Below, in pieces: positions 24,850-36,289 of a stretch of DNA of 64,000 nt. The notes under the pieces are model-generated. The model did no database searches, was not told the DNA's origin, and worked only from the letters and a program-made list of their open reading frames with translations. Both the position numbers and the translations under genes were made by a program. Source of the DNA: Cycas panzhihuaensis (taxonomy: Eukaryota > Cycadophyta); contig CM041465.1 in NCBI GenBank assembly GCA_023213395.1, positions 78,127,741 through 78,191,740 on the forward strand, read 5' to 3'. Position 1 is the stretch's first letter. Each line of letters opens with the position of its first letter.

Positions 24850-25740
24850 AGACATAAATAGTATGGTCTCTTTTATGACAATAGGCACAATTAGTGTTCT
24901 GAGAAGAAGTTGCGTTGTTTCTATTAAAAAAGAATTGATTAGAATTATTCTGGTGTTTAGTTGGACTAGAATATTTAACATTGTTTTGTGAATTAGACGG
25001 TGAACCTCTATGAGGTTTCTAAAATTTTGGATTATTATGAAAATTGTTGTTCTGTTGTTTATTTTTAAATTGTTGCTTAGTTTTAAAAAACAAAGCCTGT
25101 GAAGGATCTTTTAATGCACTTGTTTGAATTAACATTGTCTGATATTCAATCAACTGGTTTGTCAACTAATTGAATGTTATAGGTGAGTTGCCAGCTTATT
25201 GTCTGGCAGTTTTGAAGAGATTAAAGTGTATTGGTAATTTGTTTACTGCAAGACGTATGAGCGTGTCATCGTCTCTAACATGCGTAGTCATTTTTTTAAC
25301 ATCACCTTCTTTGGTTTTAGATTTGATGCAGTTATCTAGATCTTTATTAATTGATTGAATTTTAGTTAAAAAATCCTCAACATTTGAAAAGTCGTCAAAA
25401 GTCAGGTTATACAATTCTTGTTTCAGATGACCACTTGATGTGTATCAACCTTGTCATATTTTTCTTGCAAGGTTTTCCAGACAGTGGCTAAGTCATCTTT
25501 TCAGAAAACTACTGACTAATTTATGGTAAGAGTGAGTTTAATATGGTGTTTAAGGCGGTATCTGAGTTTATCAAATATACCATAAGACTCTCAGTAGCAT
25601 CTGCTTTTGGTTTTTGAAATTCACTTGTCACATATCGCTATATCTTTTGCTGTTTGAGCTAATAAGATATGCGATTCCTCTAGTCGGCATAGTTTGAGCT
25701 GGTTAATACTGGAATTGGAATGCAGGTGGTTGTCCCTGGC
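24850..25740 (-). pseudogene. Element C gag with CCHC zinc knuckle
   Basis: The copia-type gag lies at the 5' end of the coding region. The segment 25414-25196 (LTFDDFSNVEDFLTKIQSIN, then LIRLAVNKLPIHFNLF) fits the UBN2 gag pattern. A perfect CX2CX4HX4C knuckle, CAYCHKRDHTIYVC, lies at about 24893-24852. Gag would form the particle and bind RNA. Stops near 25020 and 25195 break it. The N-terminus is at about 25740 and not firmly fixed. Confidence 0.85.
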
Positions 25741-25799
25741 ATTAATGCCATATTGGGAGTGTTGAGGTTTGATTGTAGATTGAAGGTGATTGGAAAAAT

Positions 25800-26755
25800 A
25801 ATCACTTAGAGTAAAAGGTACTAATCATGTTAATAGATATAATTCAAGAAGACATTCTAGTACGCATTAATTGTATTTAAGAAAAAAATCATGTATTTGT
25901 AAACAGATTGAATAAACAAACAACTTCTTAAAATGTTGCCTTAAGCAGTCCCTTTTGATAAATAGTTCTTTTTGAGAAATAGTCCCCCTTTGATAAATTA
26001 GTTTCCCTTATTCTAAACAAATGAAAAGTCCTATTTAATAAACAATCCCCTTTTTGATAGAAAGAAACTATCCCCTTTCAAAATAAAAAATCTCCTTTAA
26101 TTTAAAAATAAACAATTCCCCTTAATAAAGCAAGTATTTTACTTACAAAAAAACTTTATAACTAAAGTATTTAGTTTTCCTTTTTATTTTAAGAAATAGA
26201 TATGTAATTTTTAAAGATTAAATGGCATAATTAAAATCTATAAATTAAGTGTGGAAGGGAGGGAAAATGTTAATTTATAAATAAATAATAAAGTGTTAAG
26301 GGGGACTAGTAATAAATGTAATAAAAAAGGTATAATAAAAAGGAATGAAGTTGATTTATAAATTAAATATAATAGGGAAAAGGTTAACTTTAATTTGCCT
26401 AAAATTAACTATGTTAATTTGAAGTGATTTAAACATTAGAATGTAGTGATAGGAGGGTTTGTTTATGTACTAATTATAACGAAAGAAATTACAAAAATTA
26501 TGGGAGTTGCTAAAGTTTATAATAGAGATTAAGGGGGTGTAATTTAATTTAATTTAAGTCAAAATATAATAAAAAAGGGAGGGGTATTTGATTGTATCAA
26601 ATATAATAAGGGAAGGGGGAGATTTTTGATTTAATTTAAATCAAAATGTGATTAAGGGTATTGCTTATGTTTTATTAAATGAAAAAATGTTAAAAAAGGG
26701 GGGTGTTGATTTAATTTAAATCAACATATGATAAAATAGAAGGGGGGGGGGGGGG
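25800..26755 (-). other. Element C leader, purine-skewed
   Basis: A non-coding AT-rich region between gag and the captured host fragment. From about 26240 to 26755 the plus strand is strongly purine-rich, with repeats of the kind AGGGGG/AAAGGG and TTTAATTTAAATCAA, ending in a G run of at least 13 (about 26742-26756). The left part (25930-26130) has repeated C-rich words (GTCCCCTTT, ATCCCCTTT). Confidence 0.6.
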
Positions 26756-26841
26756 CTTAGAGGAGCAACTCGTGCTTTTTGCAGGTTTGGAGACGATGAT
26801 GGAGATGGAGAACGAAGGCGCTAGAAGGTGCAGTAGTCTAG

Positions 26842-27183
26842 GACTTGCTAGGTCACCTACTGAGTTATCCTGTGCTGGTCACTACCTATGGCCACTTGGG
26901 TGAGATCCTTTCCTTCCAAAACTTCCCAGACACCAAAGCCTGTGTGACATTATGCAGGCTAAGAGAGCTTAGGAGAACCATTGTTTCATGATCTACGTTC
27001 ATTCTAAGATGATGATAGTGGACGATGAATACATTATTGTGGGATCTACAAACATCAATCAGTGGTCGATGGACAGAGTGCGGGATTCAGAGATCACCAT
27101 GGGAGCATATCAACCCTACCAGTTAGGGTCGGACCGCCGAGGGCCAGCTAGGGAGTAGATCCACGGTTTCAAGATGTCGCTCT
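26842..27183 (+). pseudogene. Captured phospholipase D fragment
   Basis: Two segments of plant phospholipase D on the plus strand, opposite to the host element. Segment 1 (26842-26950) reads DLLGHLLSYPV, then about 15 residues later FQNFPDTKACV: the conserved C-terminal end of plant PLD (GHLL-YP and FPD motifs). Segment 2 (26973-27183) reads [41 protein letters not shown] and MGAYQPY. It includes the second HKD motif (H, K and D all present in HSKMMIVD) and GS-N. In the enzyme the HKD block precedes the C-terminal block; here the order is reversed, and the frames differ. A stop interrupts segment 2 near 27157. The GC content is clearly above the surroundings. The source gene would cleave phospholipids; this fragment cannot. 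Confidence 0.85.
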
Positions 27184-27492
27184 CTTTTCATAGGCCTACT
27201 CTGTTCCTGCACTCTTCATAACTCTTGGGTTAACTGTTGTTCCAATTTCTTCTTTTTGTTTTGGCAATGATAAGAATAAGCCTGTAGTGCTGGGTAAATC
27301 TGAGGTCCTTTTAGAAATTTTAACTGTTGCTTTATCTTGCGACAAGTCTCCTTTAGGACCTGGCACACATTTCTAGACATGAAAAATAAGGTTTATTGTA
27401 TTAGAGTGCTCTACTTCAAAGATGGAGCATTGATATCAATTGATTTAATCCCTTACTTATAGCTTTTGATGAGCATGCCATTGTAGTTATAG
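27184..27492. other. Flank of the captured fragment up to the element C primer site
   Basis: Follows the PLD segment without a recognised domain. It could be intron, 3' untranslated sequence of the captured gene or original element leader; I cannot tell where host-derived sequence ends. Confidence 0.4.
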
Positions 27493-27504
27493 GCTCTGAT
27501 ACCA
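27493..27504 (-). other. Primer binding site of element C
   Basis: Minus strand TGGTATCAGAGC, an exact initiator-Met site, abutting the LTR. Confidence 0.93.
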
Positions 27505-27937
27505 TGTGAGAGGAGAGGCATAAGTACATCATTAACATGATCAATGTAAGCAAGAAATAACCAAAAAATAATACTGCATAAGTACACATCAATTGACAAG
27601 TGGAAAACCCCTTCTAGGGAAGAAAAACCACTTCCTAAAGCTAATTTTATTAATAAAGAACTCAAACCACTATACAAAACCACCAACACCTGAAACCAGC
27701 CTTAAAACGGGCATTTGGACAGCCCTCCTAGATTCTTGGAACCATCTCCATGAATCTAGGAGATGAATAAATACAATAGAGGTTCGTTGGAATGTAGTTC
27801 CACATTTCAACGACCATCCACAAATTAATTAATATAAATCTAAGTTTAAAAACATTATAATCACTTAAATTACATATTAGACATGTGACAAAATAATAAC
27901 TTAAAGAAACATAAAGTTTGCATTATATTATCTAACA
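27505..27937 (-). repeat. 5' LTR of element C
   Basis: 433 bp, matching 21017-21449. It is followed on the right by AGGTA (27938-27942), the second copy of the target duplication. Confidence 0.95.
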
Positions 27938-27942
27938 AGGTA

Positions 27943-30670
27943 TATTGATGACTGTGGCAATATATTATTGATGTAATAATGAGAGCATATTATAAGGGTT
28001 TTGATAGTTGAATGGTATGATAAAAATATTAAGGGTATTGTTATTACTTAAAATCACGTGATATGTGAGTGAAACATATATACTATTAATGTGTGTAATG
28101 AAAGGGCATATACATTAGTGGGCTATAGAGAAAAGTAATGCTTGTGGGTTGAAACCCTAACTATAAAGAATATGAAATAGATTATGAAGAAGTGATAATT
28201 AGCTTTGGACTATGGGTAATAGTCACCATGGAAGAGCTACAACTAAGAGGAAAAAATCTAGCCACATACTTAAAGTAATAGCCATGTTTGTAGAAACGAA
28301 AAACCCTATGGAGAAATATGCAAAGAAAATGAGCTAAGAAGTCTGTACTATCATATGACTAGTTGATCCTCTACAGAGAAGAACATCTAGCCATCATACA
28401 CACAAAAGCCATAGGGGAGGTGAAAATACTAGTTGATCACCATAAAGTTGAAGAAGATGCATGTAATAAATAGATTCCTATAGAACACACAAAAATGAGA
28501 AACATGTCCTGTATTCACCCATGCATTAGTCACCTATAAGCTATAATTACCTAATCTACATCCAAGAACAAACTGCACATGAAGGAAAGCATCACCCATA
28601 TAACTCAAGCACTAGTTGAAGAACAGACACTAATAAAAAACATGGAGGACATAAAAAATCATTTGTAGTTATAGAATCATAATCATAAAGAGTCACCCAT
28701 GCATCAGTCATCCAAAGAAGAAATCATTTAAAGATACACCACTTACAAATACATGGATCTGAATCATAGATTGCCCTCCATAAAGAAGAAGATCATAACA
28801 TTAATATCCATAGACAAATTTGTTGCTCTATAGATATATTTTTGATTTCATTAAAAAAATTTTGCAAGTGAAATAAAAAATTTGACTATTTTTGATAATT
28901 TTTAAAGATATATAGTCCCTTTGTTTGTCAATAGGTGGTTATACGGAGGAGCAAACGTGACGAGGGGATAATCCATTAGGGGGTAGACTTTAAATTTTAA
29001 TAAATTAAATTAGAATATTTTAATTTTTTTTTATAAATTAAATTAAATTTTATTTTAGAATTTAAAATCATATTTCTTAAGGATCGTGAAAATTTTAAGA
29101 TATATATTTTTGACTATAACTTTTCACTATAATATTAGAATCTTGTGCTATTAGTTGTGTTAGAAAGAGAATTTTGCGACAACTAAAATAAGTGGTCATA
29201 AGGCATATTTCAAATATTAAATGATAAAGATATTAATTGATAAATTTCAGCAAAGTGCTCTTAACTTTATAAAATTTACATTTTATGACCTTTTTAAAGA
29301 TTATTTTTTTTGGATATTCTGTTGTTTTCAAAGGCTCTCGATATGATGATTATGATATTTTTTATTTATGAAGAATAAAAAAGAAAGTTTCATTTAAAAG
29401 AAAATAATTTAAAGTATATTTATAATATTTGAAGACTCAAAATAGATAAAAAATATATCAAGTGGGATATATTTGTTGAAATATTAATATGGAATATTCT
29501 TAAAATACTGGATATGAAAATCCCCATTAGAAATTAATCATTTAGCTTAATGGATGCATGACACTGGCTAAATAATATAACATTTGGCTTGAACTATTTT
29601 TTGATGATGTTTTATAACACTTATTGATGAAAATAACACCACCTAATATTTGATAAAGGGTCTAATTTATTTATTTAATAATGGAGAGATAAGTAGTTAT
29701 TGAGAGAATTCCACCTATTTATAAGACATGGAGAAGTCTCATACATTATTATTTGGCATACTAATTAGTTAAGTTTATCTAACTAATAATTAGTTGTTGA
29801 GAGTTGTCTAGCTAAAAGAAGAAAGTGTTTATCAGTGAGAAATTTCACTAGCTACGTATGACAAGAGGTATGGAAATATATAATTTATATGACCTTATTA
29901 CATCTAACTTGTCTTGGCCAAGTAGTTCAACATATTCCTAGAGATAGTATGTTTTGTATGATTGTTTTAATAATGTTATCAAATGTTTATTAAAAGAAAG
30001 TTACAAAGGTATATAAATAAGGGAGCATATAAAGAAATTTTATATATAAGAGGGAAGTAAAGGTTTTATAAATAACTCTTGCAAAACACACTAGATTATG
30101 TTGTTCTAACTTGTATGTAAGAGGTAGGATTATGTTACTCTTATAACAAACATTTTAAAAATTGATGAACCATATATCTAAAATAATTATCTTAAGAGCT
30201 AGCGATTTAGAGGTTGATTACCCATGTATTTTAAAAGATGGTTATTATTTTATATAGATCCAATAATCAATTTGTTTATTAAGATTGCTGATGACTGGTT
30301 GATAGATATTTGATAGTAGTTTATAGGTAAAGATATAAAGATGTTCAAGAAAATACTTTATATATTAGTTAATATTGATATTGGATGATGATTGATGGTT
30401 TATATTTATAGGTTATATATTTACATTTAGTCACTGATGATCATAAATGACTATATACAAGTTAATTATTATAAGTTAATTCCAATAAAAGATAAGAGAC
30501 AAGTATAACAGATAATAGATTATAGGTTACAAGTGATGATATATGATATAAAGTTTGATATAGATTATAGGATCTAGTAGATATAAAGATAATAATGACC
30601 AAGGAGACAAAGACATTAAAGACTTGAAGATAAAAATAAAAATTTGAAGATATTAAATATTAAGGGGAAA
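27943..30670 (+). other. Element B internal sequence, right part
   Basis: 2.7 kb without a recognised protein domain on either strand; many stops. It ends in a polypurine tract (AAGGGGAAA, 30662-30670) before the 3' LTR. With the left part it gives element B a non-coding interior, typical of large non-autonomous LTR elements. Confidence 0.55.
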
Positions 30671-31166
30671 TGCTAAAATATATGATTATTCACATATGTA
30701 ATGTTTAATATTAATGATGAGGACACATACACAAACCTACTTTCTAGATGCATTAAGATATATGAAATGTATACATATCTATGATAATATGCTATTGGAT
30801 GGTGTAATAACTCAAAAGAAATTATAGGCTACTTATGAGATATTGTTTTAATATAAATATATGTACACACCACTTAAGAATTTGAGAAAGGTCTTTAACC
30901 TATACATGTATTCATTCTAATATCTAAGAGGAGCTCCCAACTCTACCTTATCTTGTGTTTTTCCACATTGAGTATGTCACATATAAATTTATTGTCATGG
31001 TGATGCTTATTGATACATGTTTATGTTATTTACTCTATATTTATGTTTATTCCTTTATATGTATATATTTCTTATGAGATAATTCAGTCATTATATATAC
31101 ATATTATATTTTTATTACATTATACTTACTATATAATAACATGATAATTCTAAATTCTAACTTTTC
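30671..31166 (+). repeat. 3' LTR of element B
   Basis: Matches the two pieces of the 5' LTR in order: 30671-30810 with 15052-15189, and 30811-31160 with 19824-20215. This shows where A inserted. About 22 bp near its end are missing relative to the 5' copy. Confidence 0.85.
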
Positions 31167-31177
31167 TCTAATACCAC
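31167..31177 (-). other. Primer binding site of element D
   Basis: Minus strand TGGTATTAGAG, two bases from the LTR end (TACA AG TGG), the same spacing as in element K. Confidence 0.6.
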
Positions 31178-31178
31178 T

Positions 31179-31548
31179 TGTAAAAATTTTTCTAATCACT
31201 ACCAATTACTCTTAACATTTGATAATAAAACTTGAGAAAGTCAAGTAAGTAAATAGAAAATTGATATATTAATCTTCATAGAAAATAATATATTTGATTG
31301 ATAAAAAAATATTAAACTTTATAATGCATAGGAGAGTGCATTTATACACCAAACATGTACACTGCTTTATAACTCATTATCCTTAATCCTCACACTAATA
31401 TACTTTATTAACCAATGTGCACTCTTAAATATAATGCAACCCCATTAGATGCTGCTAACACTAGCCATTACTAACTCTATTATCTTAACTTATAACATTA
31501 ACCTACTAGGTTATACCATCCCTAGGTTGTGGGGACCATAGTAGTTTA
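31179..31548 (-). repeat. 5' LTR of element D
   Basis: Matches 12545-12909 along its length; see that entry. The pair is clearly more diverged than the LTRs of C or K. Confidence 0.8.
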
Positions 31549-31895
31549 GATCATGTTTGGTTGAGGTTGCTTATAAGGATTGATTAGAATATTCTCTTTG
31601 CTATCTTTCTTATTATTATCTTTTTAACTAAGCCTTTATTAAGTAACCATATGACTCTTCTTGCCATAATTAAAATATTTATTATTATTTTTATTTTGTG
31701 GCTTGTCCTTCTTAGGATTTTTATTTTATCAAAAATTTCTTATGTCCTTTAAAAAATTAATATTCTTATTATTTATGTAAAATTTTTATTTACTTTTGAA
31801 TATCTTGTTTTGAGGTCTTACTATAGTTTATGCTGCCTTATTTTTAATGTTTTCTTTAAAATTTGTCTAAATGCTATTAGTTTTATTATGATCAT
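31549..31895 (-). pseudogene. Element E gag, zinc-knuckle part
   Basis: Minus strand from 31895 downward gives a basic, Asn/Lys-rich stretch (NPKKDKPQNKNNNK), then YFNYGKKSHMV at about 31685-31650. This is a CCHC knuckle in which the visible cysteine positions have become tyrosine. It lies between the F insertion on the right and the D insertion on the left and continues the gag sequence found beyond F at 51555. Confidence 0.65.
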
Positions 31896-32370
31896 TATTT
31901 CAACTAATTATAACCCTTCTTGGTTAATGGCTAGGTCTCTTGCCTTCTCTTTATTGTTGGGGTTGACTGACTGACTGCATGGTACTATAAAGTAGCTTTG
32001 TATTCTGGTTATTTGAAATCATGTTGATTGTGATTGTGCTTGACTATTTTGTTGATGATTAAAAGATCTTAATGGTGTCAAATCAATAAAAAGCCCATTT
32101 AAAAGTACTCTTAATTTATTTACCTATTTAACTTGGTTGGTGATTTTATGATGTCATTTCCCCCTGATTTACCATTTTTTCTACTTCATTGGCTCTTTAT
32201 TGAGTTAATTCGACCATCATTATTATTTTTTAATCTTTTAAGATTTTAAATTTTATTCAAAATTTTCTTTTTTTTTCAAGCTCATGTCTTCGTGTGGTTT
32301 TCTCTCATAGTTTTATTTATATACTCATAATATGTATGATTGTTTTGATCTTAGATATTTTTTTTAAGGG

Positions 32371-32545
32371 TTTATATGCTTCCTCTTCCTATATTTATAG
32401 GCTTAGATGCCTCTTTCTCTTTTTTAGGGTTTAGATATTTCTTCCTCTTTTTTAGAGCTTAGATGCTTCTTCTTCCTCTTTTGAGGACTTAAATGCTTCT
32501 TCTTCCTCTTTTTGAGGGCTTAGATGCTTCTTCCTCTTTTTAGGA
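32371..32545 (+). repeat. Minisatellite 1 in the 5' LTR of F
   Basis: About six imperfect units of roughly 28-31 bp built on GCTTAGATGCTTCTTCCTC followed by TTTTTGAGG. The 3' LTR holds about twice as many (47085-47470). Confidence 0.85.
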
Positions 32546-34423
32546 AGGGGGGAGGTTGGAATTTAGAAGGGTCTTCTTCTTTATTTTTTTTTTTTTGATG
32601 CAAGATTTTAAGAGAAAAAAGAGTCTTGAAGTACATGATAAAAGGGTGATTTATTAAAAATGAAGGATGATAGGTTCAATAACCTTTATTAGGGCTAGGT
32701 TTCTATTCTCTTTTATAGTTTTTTTCTTGATATTCAAGCTTGAGGAATATATTGGAAGAGAAATTAGAAGATTTTACTAGTTTTTCAAGTAAATGGAGCT
32801 CTTCCTTCAAGCTCACTTATGTTTCTATTATTTCTAGCTAGTTTTTGGAATGCAAAGCTTAAGTCTTCCCTTTCTTTTCTTCTATTTTCTTCCTCTCTAC
32901 CTTCTATTTTCTCATCATTTTCCCCTTGTTTCTTCAACCATGCTATTTTCTTTCACTTCCTTCCCTTCTCTTTTTATTGCTTATACCAATTAACTTAATA
33001 GAGTAATTTGAAAGTGACTCTTAGGTAAGGATATTTATCTGAGGTATTCTCTCTTCTCATTTATAAAGGTTCTTTGGTGAGATTATTTACTCTTATTTTT
33101 TCTTTTTAGTTTACTCTTTTTTTCTTTTAAAGAAAAGATAAAGAAAAACGAAAGGTGTTTCATGCACGTTACATTTAGTTCCTTTTGAGTTGGCTACTAT
33201 TGAACTCTTCTATTATCCTTAAGGAATTTGTATACTTTTTATTAGTTTAAATAGACTAGCATTTGTTTATAATATTTTTTAAGGCTCTATTTTCTCTGTT
33301 TCATCATTTCTTCAATACAATAGGTGTTTTGAGAATTCCTTATTATAGTCTTGGAAAGGCCTGACCTTGTATGTTGAGAACTCTCCTTGGGTGTTAACAC
33401 TATTTTAGCCTATATTACAAACCCAAAGACAAGTATAATAAGCTTTTCCAAGTAAGTTTCTTTACTTTGCTTCAAAATCGTTTTATGAAAAAAAGAAAAT
33501 AAAGTAGTTTTATAAGCTAGGTTAAATGTAAGAATAATAAAAGAACCCTCTCATTTCTCTAGATACTATTTTGTTAAAAAAAAAAGAATATTTATAATTT
33601 CACATATTTAGTTTGCATTAGCTTCATATTTTCCTTAATTAGTATTTTGCATTTGGATTGATTGTTCATACAATACAAAAGTATATATAGTTATCCATTT
33701 AGGATTGCTTACATTTTGGTCCTCCTAGGATAGATCTATTTCTATTAGTTAGGACTTTATTGATTGACTAGGTAGTTATGCCCCTTGCATATCAACCTTA
33801 TCCTTCCTTTAAAAGTAAATATATCCCATTGTGAGGAAGTTTTTAATTGACTAGGCCTTCATCTCCCTATCATATTAGACTCTCCCTTCTTTGTGAGTCC
33901 TTTCATTTCTAGCCATAATTCGAACACTAAAAATGGTAGTCCATCATCACATTTTGGGTTGAGAGTGGCTTTCTCTTTCTTTTTCACCTCTAAGTGTGGG
34001 AATCTACTAGAGTTAGATGAAGCATTCTCAGGCCATCAATCCTCACGGGTGGATCATTATTGGGTGAGTGAGACCCCAATGACTGACCCCTGATAGGGTT
34101 ATTAATCCAGTGTATGATCTCTCCTAAATCCCTACACTTGTCAATACTCTCATTCCTTAGTATGGTTTATTGTAGTTTACTTCTTTTGGATGGGCTAGAG
34201 GTATAGGTTAGAATCCCTTTTTTAACGTCAAACTTAGAAAGGATATAATAATAAAAGAACTTAGGACATTGATTAGGGAAAGCTTTCTCTTAATGTACCC
34301 CTTAATAGTTAAGAGATTGATTATTCTTCTTCTTAACAAAAATGGGTTCTTGTTGTTTTGGTTGTTTATATTTCTTTTTGCCTAGCTTAAGACTTTTTCT
34401 AGTTCAGTTTCTTTCCTCCTAGT

Positions 34424-34915
34424 TGTAACTAATTATAACTAGGTTACAACCAAGTGAGACCAAGTGCAGTAAGATTGTAATCAAGTACAACTAAGTTGTA
34501 ATCAAGTATAACCAAGTTACAACCAACTACAACTAAATTACAACCAAGTACAATCAAGTTGCAACCAACTACAACCAAACTACAACTAGGTTGCAACCAA
34601 GTATAACCAAGTTATAACCAACTACAACTAGGTTATAACCAAGTCCAACTAGACTATAACCAGCTACAACCAAGTTACAACTGAGTGAGACCAAGTGCAA
34701 CTAGATTACAACCAACTACAACTAGGTTGCAACTAAATGAGATCAAGTACAACTAGGTTACAACCAACTACAACCAAGATGCAACTAAGTATAACTAGGT
34801 TATAACCAAGTGTAACTAGGTTATAACCAACTATAATCAAGTGAGATTAAATTGTAATCAACTACAACTAGGTTGCAATCAAGTGTAACTAGGTTACAAC
34901 TAAGTAGAACTAGGT
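34424..34915 (+). repeat. Minisatellite 2 in the 5' LTR of F
   Basis: An irregular array of about 11-bp half-units (ACAACCAAGT, ACAACTAGGTT, AACCAACT) forming 20-24 bp units, for about 490 bp. The corresponding array in the 3' LTR is 50866-51390. Confidence 0.88.
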
Positions 34916-35083
34916 TATCAACAACCATAATATAATCAAAGTAACTTATATATTTATCCAACACACTTAGAGAAATCATCCCTATTTTATTAAATAAGGT
35001 CAAAAGTCCTAGTTACTTTAAAACTCTCACTCTTGAGTCAGCTTAGTCAACTAGGCCTTCTAACCTTGAAATATCTCCTGACA

Positions 35084-36280
35084 ACCATATTAGGGAGTTA
35101 TCAAAACTTCCTAGCCTCTCTTTAAATATCTTTTACTTCACAACCTTCACACTTTCATTTTATTTAAATAGATCCTTTACAAATATACCCTAGATGATCT
35201 TGGAGACTTCTTAGTCTCTCACCTATAGATCTTGCCACTTTATCTCTTCCTATTGACCTTTGATTATTAGAAGGTTATAAGACTTCTATTACTAATTTTG
35301 AGTCCCCTATTAGGACTCCTAACATCAACAATCTATTGAGTATGAAGAAGAGCCCTTATTAAAAGAAATACCCATTAGAGAAGTAGTTCACCTATTTAGA
35401 AACATCTCTTTGGAAGGAAATGCATGTCATCTTTATTTCCCTTTATTGACCACCGGAGACCCTTGTCCTACAAGGAGGGACTTAAATTATCCACTTTATA
35501 TCCCCCCCCTCCCATGGTATATCCCTTTGAGGTAGCCTTTGGTCCTATTTCCCTCGTGTAGACTATTCCATACATGATTGCCTAAGAGAGAGGAGATCAT
35601 GTATTGGCCTCTTAACCCTTTATGTTGGTCATGGACCCCAGAGGTCATGTCCAAGGATCTCACACTACCCTTCCCACATCTTGGTAACATCCCCTTTCCT
35701 TAGGAACTTCTCAACTAGGTCTATAACCTTCTTTTGTTATTCTTATTCAAGGAACCATATATCAATAAGGGACTCATCCTACATCTAGATTTGTTTCTCC
35801 TTTAAGAGAAACATACCCTTTTTTAAACCAATCCTTCCTATGCTCAACCCTACTTTATTAGTTTGGGTATGCCTATCCCTTAAGAATTAATATTTATATC
35901 TCAAGAGTCAACATTTATCCCTCAATAATCTATAATTAACCAATTGGCTTCTCAATCTAATATACTAATCACCACACACTCCTAACCTCCTAATGTTTAA
36001 GCGACATCATTTGGTTATATCTCATAAGGATATCCTAGTATATCTCTTGGCTATGGTCCATATCCTCAACAACTCCATTACTAATAAGTTATCCCTTAGG
36101 GGGTATCCTTCCCCCACACTAATATTTAATCTTCTCCTAGATATGTGGCATCTCAAATCCAACTTCCTCACCTCTTTTACCCTTAGACAACTAAAAATTT
36201 GGATCTTACTTAAATAACTTCTTAAACAACTTAATTGCTTAGGACTAAGAGATCTTATTCTTATTATAAGAAGAGTCAAT
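35084..36280 (+). other. Element F leader
   Basis: Between the 5' LTR and the first gag motif. No domain was recognised; pyrimidine-rich on plus. The expected primer site directly after 35083 does not match a tRNA end that I recognise. Confidence 0.5.
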
Positions 36281-36289
36281 TTTCATAAG

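Larger units (their letters stand above)
21017..27937 (-). mobile_element. Element C: complete Ty1-copia retrotransposon carrying host DNA
   Basis: A 6.9-kb minus-strand copia element with two 433-bp LTRs (about 37 differences by eye, roughly 91 percent identity). It has an exact primer site TGGTATCAGAGC (27493-27504), a polypurine tract (minus AAAGGGGGA, 21450-21458) and a perfect AGGTA target duplication. In coding order it holds gag, zinc knuckle, protease, integrase, RT and RNase H. An unusually long leader between primer site and gag (about 25800-27490) contains a phospholipase D fragment on the opposite strand. Stops are scattered but the order is intact. It lies inside element B. Confidence 0.95.
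15052..31166 (+). mobile_element. Element B: non-autonomous LTR element inside D, hosting A and C
   Basis: A plus-strand element. The 5' LTR (15052-15189 plus 19824-20215) is split by element A. The primer site is at 20216-20227 and the 3' LTR at 30671-31166 follows an AAGGGGAAA polypurine tract. Internal sequence outside C (20228-21011 and 27943-30670) shows no pol domain. Flanking CTACT on the left and CTAAT on the right differ by one base and may be the decayed target duplication. Its LTRs are diverged relatives of those of element A, in opposite orientation. Confidence 0.75.
12545..31548 (-). mobile_element. Element D: non-autonomous LTR element inside E, hosting B
   Basis: Two similar LTRs (365 and 370 bp) bracket this span in minus orientation. 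The right LTR is followed on its inner side by a degenerate primer site (minus TGGTATTAGAG, 31167-31177). The left one has a purine-rich stretch (minus GAGGAAGGGAACG) on its inner side. Internal sequence is 12910-15051 plus a few bases next to the primer site; B occupies the rest. No pol domains were seen. It separates the gag zinc knuckle of E from its protease. Flanks CCAAC and TAGTA do not match, so no target duplication is claimed. Confidence 0.7.
31896..35083 (+). repeat. 5' LTR of element F
   Basis: Matches 46634-51554 in order over its whole length, apart from the microsatellite and different copy numbers in two minisatellites. Shared blocks include GATTAAAAGATCTTAATGG, CTTGGGTGT after GAACTCTCC, and AGAGTGGCTT. 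The 66-codon ORF at 33893 is not conserved as a frame in the other LTR and is taken as chance. Confidence 0.88.

Noticed and set aside
26842-27183. A functional phospholipase D gene
   Set aside because: Only two short C-terminal segments are present, in reversed order and different frames, with a stop; the first HKD motif and C2 domain are absent.
33893-34093. 66-codon frame in the 5' LTR of F
   Set aside because: The corresponding region of the 3' LTR does not keep the frame; it is chance.
34424-34915. Regularly spaced short repeats that could suggest a CRISPR array
   Set aside because: Units are contiguous and imperfect with no unique spacers, and the array recurs in the other LTR of the same plant retrotransposon; it is a minisatellite.
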